The position numbers and the translations under genes are program-made. A DNA stretch of 9,868 nucleotides, from contig CAMPHE010000046.1 in the NCBI GenBank assembly GCA_946885815.1, positions 1 through 9,868 on the forward strand, in the 5' to 3' direction. Shown in pieces: positions 1 through 6,912 of the stretch (position 1 is its first letter; each line of letters starts with the position of its first letter). The notes under the pieces are model-generated. The model made no database searches. It had not been told where the DNA came from and was given only the letters and a program-made list of their open reading frames with translations. This DNA comes from an uncultured Arenimonas sp. GTDB taxonomy: Bacteria; Pseudomonadota; Gammaproteobacteria; Xanthomonadales; Xanthomonadaceae.

Positions 1-735
1 GCGCTGACGCGCGCCGCCGCGTTCACCGGCGAGCCGTTCGCCGCCGCGGATCTGCGGCGCGCGACCCCGGCGGACGTCCTCGCACCGGAAGCCTTCATGG
101 CGCAGCCGATCGCGGCGCCGCTGCGTCCGCTATGGCTGGGCGCCGTCGACGGCGGGCACGGCAGCGTGGTGATGCTGACGGGCGTGTCGCGCGACGCGGT
201 CGCGGCGCTGTCGGCGGTCGCCGCGCCGCTCGACGGCGTGCGCTGGGTCGACCGCAGCGCCGACTACTCGGCGCTGCTGCGCCACTATCGCGAACGGATG
301 AGCTGGCTGCTGCTGGCCGGCTACGCGGCGGTCGCGGTGCTGTTGTTCGCGCGCTACGGTCGAACGGCATGGCGGGCGTTGCTGCCGACGGCGCTGGCGG
401 CGCTGCTGGGCGTGTCGCTGCTGGGCTGGTTCGGGGTGCCGCTGCAGCTGTTCGGCGTGCTGGCGCAGCTGCTGCTGCTCGGCATGGGCGTCGACTACGG
501 CATCTTCCTGCTCGAACACCGCGGCGACGGCGCCAGCTGGCTCGCGGTCTGCCTCGGTGCGGCCAGCACGATCCTCGCGTTCGGCCTGCTGTCGCTGTCG
601 GCGACGCCGGCGCTGCACGGCTTCGGCCTGAGCCTGCTGTTCGGCATCGGGCTCGTCTGGCTGCTGTCGCCCTGCCTGCGCCTCGAGGCGCCGACGCGCG
701 ATCTTTCCCACGCCCCTTCCTCCGACTTCCGATGA
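1..735 (+). CDS. MMPL/RND-type exporter, C-terminal part (5' end outside the window)
   Basis: The frame is open from base 1 to TGA at 733-735, giving 244 residues of a protein whose N-terminus lies to the left; the first in-frame ATG (97) is internal. About 95 soluble residues, which look like the end of a periplasmic loop, precede five hydrophobic segments near residues 100-119, 124-147, 149-172, 178-198 and 203-222. Residues around 161-172 (GMGVDYGIFLLEH, Asp165) match the conserved G-x-D-Y motif in a transmembrane helix of the MMPL/RND superfamily, whose charged residues are linked to proton-driven transport. APE clusters normally encode such an exporter, proposed to move the polyene lipid or its precursor across the inner membrane; that role is inferred from context. 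Its stop overlaps the methyltransferase start (ATGA, 732-735), so the two are coupled. The family call is secure; the substrate is not shown. Confidence 0.88.
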   Translation, partial: ALTRAAAFTGEPFAAADLRRATPADVLAPEAFMAQPIAAPLRPLWLGAVDGGHGSVVMLTGVSRDAVAALSAVAAPLDGVRWVDRSADYSALLRHYRERMSWLLLAGYAAVAVLLFARYGRTAWRALLPTALAALLGVSLLGWFGVPLQLFGVLAQLLLLGMGVDYGIFLLEHRGDGASWLAVCLGAASTILAFGLLSLSATPALHGFGLSLLFGIGLVWLLSPCLRLEAPTRDLSHAPSSDFR

Positions 736-1835
736 GCGCGACGACCATGACTGAAACTTCCCTCGCGGCGGCGACGCCGCCCCGGTCCTTCACCGGACCG
801 ATGTCCGCGCTCGATGCACGCTTCGCGGCGCAGAAGCTGGCGTTCGGGCCGGTGGTGTTCCAGTGCGTGCGCATCGCGCGCAAGTGGGGCGTGCTCGCCG
901 CGATCGACGGCAGCGCCGACGGTTGCACGACCGCCACGCTGGCGCAGGCGCTCGGGCGCAGCGAGTACGCGCTGAGCGTGCTGCTGGAAACCTGCCTGAG
1001 CGCGGGTGTCGTCGCCCTCGACGGCGACCGCTGGCGGCTGGAGAAGACCGGCCAGGTCGTGCTGCACGACGAGATGACGCGCGTGAACTTCGAGTTCGTG
1101 CAGGAGATCTGCTACGCCGGGCTCATGGACCTGGAAGCCGCGCTCGCCGAGGCGCGTCCCGCCGGCCTGAAGGCGCTCGGCCCGTGGGAGACGATCTACC
1201 GCGGCCTGCGCGACCTGCCGGACGTCGCGAAGCGCGCGTGGTTCGAATTCGACCACCATTACTCCGACACGGCGTTCGCGATGGCGCTGCCGATCGTGTT
1301 CGAGCGCCGCCCGGCGACGCTGATGGACATCGGCGCCAACACCGGCAAGTGGGCGCGGCGCTGCCTGGAGCACGACGCGTCGGTGCGGATGACGCTGGTG
1401 GACCTGCCCGAACAGCTCGGCGTCGCCCGCGTCAACCTGCAGGACCATGCCGACCGCATCACCTGCGCCGAGGTCGACATGCTCGACGAAAGCGCGCCGT
1501 TCCCCGGCGGGCAGGACGCGATCTGGATGAGCCAGTTCCTGAGCTGCTTCGGCGCCGGCTCCATCGCCAGCATCCTGGGCCGCGTCGCGACGAGTCTCGC
1601 GCCCGGCGGTCGCGTGCACATCCTCGATACGTTCTGGGACCGGCAGCGGTTCGACGTCGCGGCGTACTGCATCATCAACACCTCGCCTTATTTCACCGCG
1701 ATGGCGAACGGCGTCAGCAAGATGTATCGCGCGTCGGAATACATCGAGTTCGCGAACGCCGCCGGACTGCGTCTGGTCGACGTGCGCGACGGCATCGGCC
1801 TGAGCCACAGCCTGCTGACCTTCGCGCGCGACTGA
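732..1835 (+). CDS. SAM-dependent methyltransferase of the APE cluster (small-molecule O-methyltransferase fold)
   Basis: 367 residues, close to the roughly 350 usual for the Methyltransf_2/plant-OMT-like fold. An N-terminal winged-helix-like dimerisation region (about 30-110; TTATLAQALGRSEYALSVLLE) precedes the Rossmann methyltransferase domain. Motif I is D199-I-G-A-N-T-G205; Asp224 (LVDLP) and Asp249 (VDML) fit the later SAM-contacting positions. The region that in typical O-methyltransferases reads L-H-D-W, with the catalytic His, here reads L270-S-C-F273, so the general base is absent. APE cluster methyltransferases are thought to modify the aryl head group. Without the His, ring C-methylation, as in the 3-methyl-4-hydroxyphenyl head of the E. 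coli APE, is a reasonable guess. The start at 732 is chosen because it overlaps the exporter stop; ATG at 747 (Met6) is the alternative. No clear Shine-Dalgarno is visible, which fits translational coupling. Confidence 0.88.
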   Translation: MSATTMTETSLAAATPPRSFTGPMSALDARFAAQKLAFGPVVFQCVRIARKWGVLAAIDGSADGCTTATLAQALGRSEYALSVLLETCLSAGVVALDGDRWRLEKTGQVVLHDEMTRVNFEFVQEICYAGLMDLEAALAEARPAGLKALGPWETIYRGLRDLPDVAKRAWFEFDHHYSDTAFAMALPIVFERRPATLMDIGANTGKWARRCLEHDASVRMTLVDLPEQLGVARVNLQDHADRITCAEVDMLDESAPFPGGQDAIWMSQFLSCFGAGSIASILGRVATSLAPGGRVHILDTFWDRQRFDVAAYCIINTSPYFTAMANGVSKMYRASEYIEFANAAGLRLVDVRDGIGLSHSLLTFARD

Positions 1836-2398
1836 TGGCGCGCCGGTTCTCCATCGCGGCGTTGCCGGTGGCGGTGGCCCTGCTGGTCGCGGCCTGCGGC
1901 ACCGCACCGGCGTCCCGGTCGCCCGTGGTCTCGCCACCGCCGCTGCGGCTGGCGCCGGCGGCGCTGCCGGGCGGCCTGGCGCTGCAGCAGCGGCTGACGT
2001 TCGTGCGCGACGGCCGTCGCGACACCGACGACGCGCTGGTAGAGGTCGATGCCCAGGCGGTACGCGTCGTCGTGCATGCGCAGGGCCAGGTCGCGCTGCG
2101 CTTCACGTGGGACGGCGAGACGCTGGCGCAGACGCGCGATCCGCGGCTGCCGGCGGCGGTGCAGGCCGGGCGCGTACTCGACGACCTGCAGTACGCGTAC
2201 TGGCCGCCGACGGCGATCGCCGCGGCGCTGCCGCCGGGCTGGACGCTGCAGGCCGACGCGGCGCATCGCGTGCTGCGTTTCGACGACGACCCGCGACCGG
2301 TGCTCGAAGCCACCCGCCTCGGGGACGGCTCGGTACGGCTCGCCTGGCCGGGGCAGGGCTTCGAGCTGCACATCGCCTCGCGACCGGTGACGCCATGA
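1835..2398 (+). CDS. DUF3261-type lipoprotein of the APE cluster
   Basis: 187 residues. The N-terminus is a lipoprotein signal: two Arg (3-4), a hydrophobic core, and a lipobox V18-A-A-C21, so the mature protein should start with a lipidated Cys21. Gly22 follows and there is no Asp at +2, so outer-membrane sorting is expected. The mature part is rich in beta-type segments (RLTFVRDGRRDTDDALVEVDAQAVRVVVHAQGQ and further strands), and the central YAYWPP motif (about 128-133) is typical of the DUF3261 family found beside APE ketosynthases. A role in receiving or placing the polyene lipid in the outer membrane is inferred only from position; no activity has been read from the sequence. The start ATG shares one base with the methyltransferase stop (TGATG), and the stop overlaps the next start (ATGA, 2395-2398). 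Confidence 0.8.
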   Translation: MARRFSIAALPVAVALLVAACGTAPASRSPVVSPPPLRLAPAALPGGLALQQRLTFVRDGRRDTDDALVEVDAQAVRVVVHAQGQVALRFTWDGETLAQTRDPRLPAAVQAGRVLDDLQYAYWPPTAIAAALPPGWTLQADAAHRVLRFDDDPRPVLEATRLGDGSVRLAWPGQGFELHIASRPVTP

Positions 2399-3582
2399 GC
2401 GGTGTCTACCTGCATGAACCGGGCCTGGTCTGCGCGCTCGGGCGCGGCGTCGACGCGGTCGCCGCCGCGTTGTTCGCCGACGCCGCGCCGGGCGGCGTCG
2501 GCATGACCGACGGCGTGGTGCCGGGCCGCCCGCTGGCGCTCGGCGCGGTCGCCGGCGCCCTGCCGTTGCCGGCCGACACGCCGCGTGCGCATCGCAGCCG
2601 CAACAACGCGCTGCTCGAGGCCGCGCTGGGCGCCCTCCGTCCTTCCGTCGACGCCGCGATCGCGCGGCATGGCGCACATCGCGTGGCGATCGTGCTCGGC
2701 ACCAGCACGTCCGGCGTCGGCGAGGCCGAAGCGGCGCGTCGCGCGCGCGAGTCGTCCGGCATGTGGCCGGAATCCTTCGAGTACGCCCAGCAGGAAATGG
2801 GTTCGCCGGCGGCGTACGTCGCGTGGCGGCTCGGCACGCGCGGCCCGGCGCAGGTGATCTCGACGGCGTGCTCGTCGAGTGCGAAAGCGCTGGCGACGGC
2901 CGCGCGGCTGCTCGCGGCCGGGCTCGCCGACGCGGTGGTCGCGGGCGGCGCCGATTCGTTGTGCCGCTTCACGATCGAAGGCTTCGGGGCGCTCGGTTCG
3001 GTCGATCCCGCGCGCTGCCGGCCGTTCTCGGCGACGCGCAGCGGCATCAACATCGGCGAAGGCGCGGCGCTGTTCCTCGTGTCGCGCGACCCGTCCCCGG
3101 TGCGGCTGGCCGGGTGGGGCGAGAGCGCGGATGCGCACCACATGTCCGGGCCGCAGCCGTCGGGCGAGGGCGCCGAGCGCGCGATCCGCGCCGCGCTGGC
3201 GCGCGCCGGCCGGCGCGCCGACGAGATCGACTACGTGAACCTGCACGGCACCGCCACGCCGCAGAACGACGCGATGGAGTCGGCGGTCGTCGCACGCGTG
3301 TTCGGCACGGCGACGCCCGCGAGTTCGACCAAGCCGTTGACCGGCCATGCGCTCGGCGCGGCCGGCGCGATCGAGGCCGCGCTGTGCTGGCTCGCGATCG
3401 CGCGCAATCCCGGCCATCGGCTGCCGCCGCACTGGTGGGACGGCGCGACCGACGCGGCGTTGGCGCCGATCCGGCTCGCGAGGCCGGGGGAAATCGCCCC
3501 CGCGCCGCTGCGGCGCGTCCTGAGCCAGTCGTTCGCGTTCGGCGGCAGCAACGCCGCGCTCGTGCTGGAGGCCGCGCCGTGA
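2395..3582 (+). CDS. Beta-ketoacyl-ACP synthase, ApeO-like (APE/xanthomonadin-type)
   Basis: 395 residues with a thiolase fold of the KAS I/II class, slightly shorter than housekeeping FabF/FabB (about 405-415). The catalytic set is complete: Cys159 in STACSSS, His284 in LHGTATPQND, Lys313 and His318 in TKPLTGHALGAAGA, and the C-terminal FAFGGSNAA glycine loop. It should therefore catalyse decarboxylative Claisen condensation of an acyl-ACP with malonyl-ACP and is not a chain-length factor. Its position directly before dehydratase, ketoreductase and second ketosynthase matches the O-P-Q-R gene order of the E. coli APE cluster; there ApeO pairs with a chain-length factor (ApeC), which is not in this window. 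The N-terminal 100 residues are divergent and Ala-rich. ATG at 2395 overlaps the lipoprotein stop (ATGA). Confidence 0.93.
   Translation: MSGVYLHEPGLVCALGRGVDAVAAALFADAAPGGVGMTDGVVPGRPLALGAVAGALPLPADTPRAHRSRNNALLEAALGALRPSVDAAIARHGAHRVAIVLGTSTSGVGEAEAARRARESSGMWPESFEYAQQEMGSPAAYVAWRLGTRGPAQVISTACSSSAKALATAARLLAAGLADAVVAGGADSLCRFTIEGFGALGSVDPARCRPFSATRSGINIGEGAALFLVSRDPSPVRLAGWGESADAHHMSGPQPSGEGAERAIRAALARAGRRADEIDYVNLHGTATPQNDAMESAVVARVFGTATPASSTKPLTGHALGAAGAIEAALCWLAIARNPGHRLPPHWWDGATDAALAPIRLARPGEIAPAPLRRVLSQSFAFGGSNAALVLEAAP
3567..3571 (+). promoter_or_regulatory. Shine-Dalgarno that fixes the GTG start of the dehydratase
   Basis: GGAGG lies inside the 3' end of the upstream ketosynthase gene, seven bases before GTG at 3579. 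Together with the GTGA overlap it decides in favour of the GTG start. Confidence 0.7.
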
Positions 3583-4043
3583 ACCCGGCGACGGCCGAGG
3601 TCGAACGCCTGGTGCCGCATCGCGAGGCGATGCTCTGGCTGTCGCGCGTGGTCCGCGTCGACGACGACGGCGTCGATGCCGAAGCGCGGGTCACCGACGA
3701 CCACGTGCTCGCCGACCCCGACGCGGACGGCCTGCCCGGATGGGTCGGGCTGGAATACATGGCGCAGACGATCGCCGCCTGGGCCGGCGCGCGGGCGCTG
3801 GCCCGCGGCGAACCGGCGCGGCCCGGCTTCCTGCTCGGTACGCGCCGCTACGAATGCCGGCGCCCGGTGCTCGCGTGGGGAACGCGGCTGCGGATCGAAG
3901 CCCGCCGCGAACTGATGGGCGACAATGGCCTGGGCATGTTCGCCTGCCGGCTGTTCGACGGCGACGACGAGATCGCCAGCGCCAATGTTTCCGTGTTCGA
4001 ACCCCCTGATTCCCGCGCCTTCCTGGAAAACGCCACCCCATGA
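3579..4043 (+). CDS. 3-hydroxyacyl-ACP dehydratase, ApeP-like (FabZ-type hot-dog protein)
   Basis: 154 residues, the size of a single hot-dog FabZ-like unit. The start is GTG at 3579, which overlaps the upstream ketosynthase stop as GTGA and has a good Shine-Dalgarno (GGAGG, 3567-3571) seven bases ahead; the first in-frame ATG would remove the catalytic His. Active-site candidates are His14 in LVPHREAM and Glu59 in the helix GWVGLEYMAQTIAAWAG, where FabZ has the corresponding Glu. The enzyme should dehydrate 3-hydroxyacyl-ACP to trans-2-enoyl-ACP. With no enoyl reductase seen among the neighbours, the double bonds are kept and a conjugated chain results. In the E. coli system ApeP works together with a second dehydratase (ApeI), which would have to lie outside the window. 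Confidence 0.9.
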   Translation: MNPATAEVERLVPHREAMLWLSRVVRVDDDGVDAEARVTDDHVLADPDADGLPGWVGLEYMAQTIAAWAGARALARGEPARPGFLLGTRRYECRRPVLAWGTRLRIEARRELMGDNGLGMFACRLFDGDDEIASANVSVFEPPDSRAFLENATP

Positions 4044-4768
4044 CCGACCGTTGCATCCTCGTCACCGGCGCCAGCCGCGGCATCGGCCGCGCGATCGCGC
4101 TGCGGCTGGCATCCGACGGTTTCGACGTCGTCGTGCACGGCCGCAGCCGTCGCGAAGAAGCCGAGGCGGTCGCCGCGCAGATCGTCGCGCTCGGCCGCCA
4201 GGCACGCGTGCTGATGTTCGACGTCGCCGACCGCGGCGCCTGCGCGCGCGCGCTCGCCGCCGACATCGGGGCCCACGGCGCCTATCACGGCGTCGTGTGC
4301 AACGCCGGCATCACCCGCGACGCCGCGTTTCCGGCGATGACCGGCGAGGAATGGGACGCGGTGATCCACACCAATCTCGACGGCTTCTACAACGTGTTGC
4401 AGCCGTGCGTGATGCCGATGGTGCGGCGGCGCCGGCCGGGACGCATCGTCACCATCGCCTCGGTGTCGGGCCTCGTCGGCAATCGCGGCCAGACCAATTA
4501 CAGCGCGGCGAAGGGCGGCCTGATCGCCGCGACGAAAGCGCTCGCGCTCGAACTCGCGAAGCGGGAGATCACCGTCAACTGCGTCGCGCCGGGCCTCGTC
4601 GACACCGAGATGCTGCCGGCCGAGGTCGTCGACGAGGCGCTGAAGCTGGTGCCGCTGCGCCGCGTCGGGCGGCCGGAGGAGGTCGCGGCCGCGGTGTCGT
4701 ATCTGGTGTCCGACGACGCCGGCTATGTCACGCGACAGGTGATCTCGGTGAACGGAGGCATGGCATGA
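4040..4768 (+). CDS. fabG: 3-oxoacyl-ACP reductase, FabG-type (ApeQ-like)
   Basis: 242 residues, a classical short-chain dehydrogenase/reductase. The N-terminal NAD(P)-binding motif is T9-G-A-S-R-G-I-G16. The structural NAG motif reads V-C-N88-A-G-I, with Cys where housekeeping FabG usually has a second Asn. The catalytic residues are Ser141 (IASVSG), Tyr154 and Lys158 (YSAAK). The C-terminal VISVNGGMA is typical of FabG. It should reduce 3-oxoacyl-ACP to 3-hydroxyacyl-ACP with NADPH in each elongation round. Its place between the ApeP-like dehydratase and ApeR-like ketosynthase, with ATGA overlaps at both ends (4040-4043 and 4765-4768), marks it as the pathway-specific reductase and not the housekeeping fabG of the main fatty acid locus. 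NADPH preference is known for the family and was not derived here. Confidence 0.93.
   Translation: MTDRCILVTGASRGIGRAIALRLASDGFDVVVHGRSRREEAEAVAAQIVALGRQARVLMFDVADRGACARALAADIGAHGAYHGVVCNAGITRDAAFPAMTGEEWDAVIHTNLDGFYNVLQPCVMPMVRRRRPGRIVTIASVSGLVGNRGQTNYSAAKGGLIAATKALALELAKREITVNCVAPGLVDTEMLPAEVVDEALKLVPLRRVGRPEEVAAAVSYLVSDDAGYVTRQVISVNGGMA
4754..4758 (+). promoter_or_regulatory. Shine-Dalgarno of the second ketosynthase inside the reductase gene
   Basis: GGAGG at the 3' end of the reductase gene precedes ATG 4765 by six bases. A nearer ATG at 4760 is only the penultimate Met of the reductase in its own frame. The site supports 4765 as the start and efficient re-initiation. Confidence 0.65.
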
Positions 4769-5997
4769 ACCGGCGCGTCGTCGTCACCGGCCGCGGCGTG
4801 CTCGGCCCCCTCGGCCACGACTGGCCGGCGGTTCGCGAGTGGCTGCGCAGCGGTCGCAACGCCGTGCGTCGCTACGACGACTGGGCGGAATACCGCGGCC
4901 TGAACACCCGCCTCGGCGTGCCGGCGGCGCCTTTCGAACTGCCGGATCACTACCATCGCAAGTCGACCCGCTCGATGGGCCGCGTGTCGATCCTCGCGAC
5001 GCGTGCGAGCGAACTGGCGCTCGCCGATGCCGGGCTGCTCGGCGATCCGTTCGTGAAGAGCGGCGACCTCGGCATCTCGTACGGTTCGTCGGCGGGCACG
5101 CCGTCGGCGATGAGCGACTTCGGCCGGATGCTCGCCGAGAAGAACACGCAGTACATCAACGCCACGACGTACATCAAGATGATGGCGCACACCGCGCCGG
5201 TGAACATGGGCGTGTTCCTCGGCGTCACCGGCCGCGTGATCACGACGTCCAGCGCCTGCACGTCCGGCAGCCAGGGCCTCGGCTACGCGGTGGAGGCGAT
5301 CCGCGCCGGGAAGCAGGTGGCGATGCTCGCCGGCGGCGCGGAGGAACTCGACATCACCGGCGCGACGGTGTTCGACACGCTGTTCGCGACCAGTCCCGAC
5401 AACGACACGCCCGAGCTGACGCCGCGGCCTTTCGACGTGACGCGCAACGGGCTGGTCGTGGGGGAGGGCGCCTGCACGCTCGTGCTGGAAGACCTCGAAC
5501 ACGCGCAGGCGCGCGGCGCGACGATCCACGCCGAGATCGTCGGGTTCGGCACCAACAGCGACGGCCTGCACGTGACGCAGCCGAACGCGGCGACGATGGC
5601 GCAGGCGATGCGGCTCGCGCTCGCCGACGCCGGGCTGGCCCCCGAGGCGATCGCGTACGTGAGCGCCCATGGCACCGCGACCGACCACGGCGACATCGCC
5701 GAGTCCACCGCGACCCATGCGGTGTTCGGCGCGCGCATGCCGATCAGCGCGCTCAAGAGCTACACCGGCCACACGCTCGGCGCCTGCGGTGCGCTGGAGG
5801 CGTGGGTGACGCTGGAAATGCTGCGCGAGGGCTGGTTCCACCCGACGATCAACCTGCGGAGTGTCGATCCGCGCTGCGGCGAACTCGACTACGTCGTCGG
5901 CGACGGCCGGCGCATCGACGGCGAGTACGCGATGAGCAACAATTTCGCCTTCGGCGGCATCAACACCTCGCTGGTGTTGCGCCGCTGGCCGCACTGA
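4765..5997 (+). CDS. Beta-ketoacyl-ACP synthase, ApeR-like (APE/xanthomonadin-type)
   Basis: 410 residues, full KAS I/II length. The N-terminus RRVVVTGRGVLGPLG is the standard first strand of KAS enzymes. The catalytic set is complete: Cys165 in TTSSACTSGSQG, His302 in SAHGTATDHGD, Lys331 and His336 in LKSYTGHTLGACGA, and the C-terminal NNFAFGGINTSL. It is clearly FabF/FabB-like and much better conserved at its N-terminus than the ApeO-like protein upstream. In E. coli the equivalent ApeR is a separate ketosynthase essential for APE formation. Which step it carries out here, such as the first condensation with the aryl starter, cannot be read from the sequence. ATG 4765 overlaps the reductase stop and has GGAGG ahead. 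It is the last of the overlapping genes: 22 bases separate its stop from the next start. Confidence 0.94.
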   Translation: MNRRVVVTGRGVLGPLGHDWPAVREWLRSGRNAVRRYDDWAEYRGLNTRLGVPAAPFELPDHYHRKSTRSMGRVSILATRASELALADAGLLGDPFVKSGDLGISYGSSAGTPSAMSDFGRMLAEKNTQYINATTYIKMMAHTAPVNMGVFLGVTGRVITTSSACTSGSQGLGYAVEAIRAGKQVAMLAGGAEELDITGATVFDTLFATSPDNDTPELTPRPFDVTRNGLVVGEGACTLVLEDLEHAQARGATIHAEIVGFGTNSDGLHVTQPNAATMAQAMRLALADAGLAPEAIAYVSAHGTATDHGDIAESTATHAVFGARMPISALKSYTGHTLGACGALEAWVTLEMLREGWFHPTINLRSVDPRCGELDYVVGDGRRIDGEYAMSNNFAFGGINTSLVLRRWPH

Positions 5998-6019
5998 CCC
6001 GAGCCGAGGAGAACACCGG

Positions 6020-6460
6020 ATGCGCCACCTGCTGCCGCTTGCCCTGATCGCCACGCTCCTCGTCGCCGCGCCGGCGGCCGAGGCCCGCGATTCCCGCCTG
6101 CACCTGGACGTCGCCGCGGCGATCGAATCCGGCTTGGCCGACGGCACGCTGGACGGCAGCGTCCGTTTCCACTTCCGCGGCGCGCCGCCGCCGGCCATCG
6201 TGGAACGCCATGGGCCGGCGACGACCAATCGCAAGACCAACGCGTTGAACAAGAGCGACGAGGAAGCGTGCCGCTGGGTGCTGATGAGCGCGCTGGTGGC
6301 GTTGCAGGACGCGGCGAAGGACCGCGGTGCCAACGCGGTCGTCGACATCGTCAGCAACTACAAGGGCCGCGAATACGCCAGCGCGACCCGGTACGAATGC
6401 GGCGCCGGCACGCTGATGGCCGGCGTGGCGCTGAAGGGCACCTACGCGACGGTGCGTTGA
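6020..6460 (+). CDS. Small exported protein of the family often mislabelled 'excinuclease ATPase subunit'
   Basis: 146 residues starting at ATG 6020, with GAGGAGA (6006-6012) seven bases ahead. The N-terminus is a Sec signal peptide (Arg2, hydrophobic core 4-17, likely cleavage after A-E-A near residue 22), so the mature protein of about 124 residues should be periplasmic. The conserved part includes NRKTNALNKSDEEACRW, then ALQDAAKDRGANAVVDIVS and a terminal RYECGAGTLMAGVALKG. Two cysteines, Cys84 and Cys127, could form a disulfide. The GANAVVDI segment recalls RcsF/YbjQ-like small alpha/beta proteins, but this is a weak resemblance. From memory, gammaproteobacterial relatives often carry the name excinuclease ABC subunit A. 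Nothing here supports that: there is no Walker motif, and the protein is exported and far too short. The function is unknown; placement after the APE genes suggests an envelope role. Confidence 0.88.
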   Translation: MRHLLPLALIATLLVAAPAAEARDSRLHLDVAAAIESGLADGTLDGSVRFHFRGAPPPAIVERHGPATTNRKTNALNKSDEEACRWVLMSALVALQDAAKDRGANAVVDIVSNYKGREYASATRYECGAGTLMAGVALKGTYATVR

Positions 6461-6485
6461 TCCGAACCCAAGACTGGAGACTTCG

Positions 6486-6911
6486 ATGCGTTCCTTCCTG
6501 CTCATCGTGTTGTCCGTGCTGCTGCTCGCCGTGAGCAGTCCGGAAGCCGCCGCGCGCTCCGCCGAAATGACTCCGCCGACCGAACTGACGCTGACCGGCG
6601 CCGACGGCCAGCCGCTGGCCGCGGATCGCGTCCGCGCGGCGATCCTCGCCGGCGCCGCGTCCATGGGTTATCCGTGGGTACCGCAGAACGAGTCGCCGGG
6701 CCGGATCGTGCTGCGCACGCTCGTGCGCGGCAAGCATGTGGTCGTGCTCGCCGCGGAGTATTCGGACGGGCGCGTGCGGTTCGATTACGTGTCGAGCGTC
6801 GAGATGAACCACAAGGTCAAGCGCGACGGCACCGCGGTGATCCACCCGAACTACATGACCTGGCGCGGCCAGCTCGAGTCGGCGGTACGCACGGCGGCCG
6901 CGAAGGGCTGA
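6486..6911 (+). CDS. Small exported protein of unknown function
   Basis: 141 residues starting at ATG 6486 with GGAGA (6476-6480) five bases ahead, 25 bases after the previous stop. A Sec signal peptide covers residues 1-24 (hydrophobic core FLLIVLSVLLLAVS; likely cleavage after A-A-A or A-R-S near 22-25). There is no lipobox Cys, and the protein has no Cys at all. The mature part looks like a compact alpha/beta domain: a helix in PLAADRVRAAILAGAASMG, strands in GRIVLRTLVRGKHVVVLAAEYSDGRVRFDYVSS, and a C-terminal IHPNYMTWRGQLESAVRTA. I recall similar hypothetical (lipo)proteins ending in an H-x-N-Y-x-x-W motif from Pseudomonas and Xanthomonas, but I cannot name a function. Orientation and short spacing place it in one unit with the preceding exported protein and the following PPTase. 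Confidence 0.85.
   Translation: MRSFLLIVLSVLLLAVSSPEAAARSAEMTPPTELTLTGADGQPLAADRVRAAILAGAASMGYPWVPQNESPGRIVLRTLVRGKHVVVLAAEYSDGRVRFDYVSSVEMNHKVKRDGTAVIHPNYMTWRGQLESAVRTAAAKG
6903..6907 (+). promoter_or_regulatory. Shine-Dalgarno supporting the TTG start of the PPTase
   Basis: AAGGG lies five bases before TTG 6913, inside the last codons of the upstream gene. No in-frame ATG or GTG occurs until about residue 37, and starting there would cut into the conserved domain. Confidence 0.5.
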
Positions 6912-6912
6912 G

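Noticed and set aside
6020..6460. Excinuclease ATPase subunit, the name commonly given to relatives of this small protein.
   Set aside because: It has a signal peptide, 146 residues and no ATP-binding motif, so it cannot be a UvrA-type protein.
495..6664. Long open frames on the minus strand opposite the APE operon (for example 495-1937, 1714-3432 and 4723-6357).
   Set aside because: They lie antisense to genes with complete catalytic motifs, are dominated by Arg, Ala, Pro and Gly, and show no recognisable domain. They are what high GC at third positions produces.
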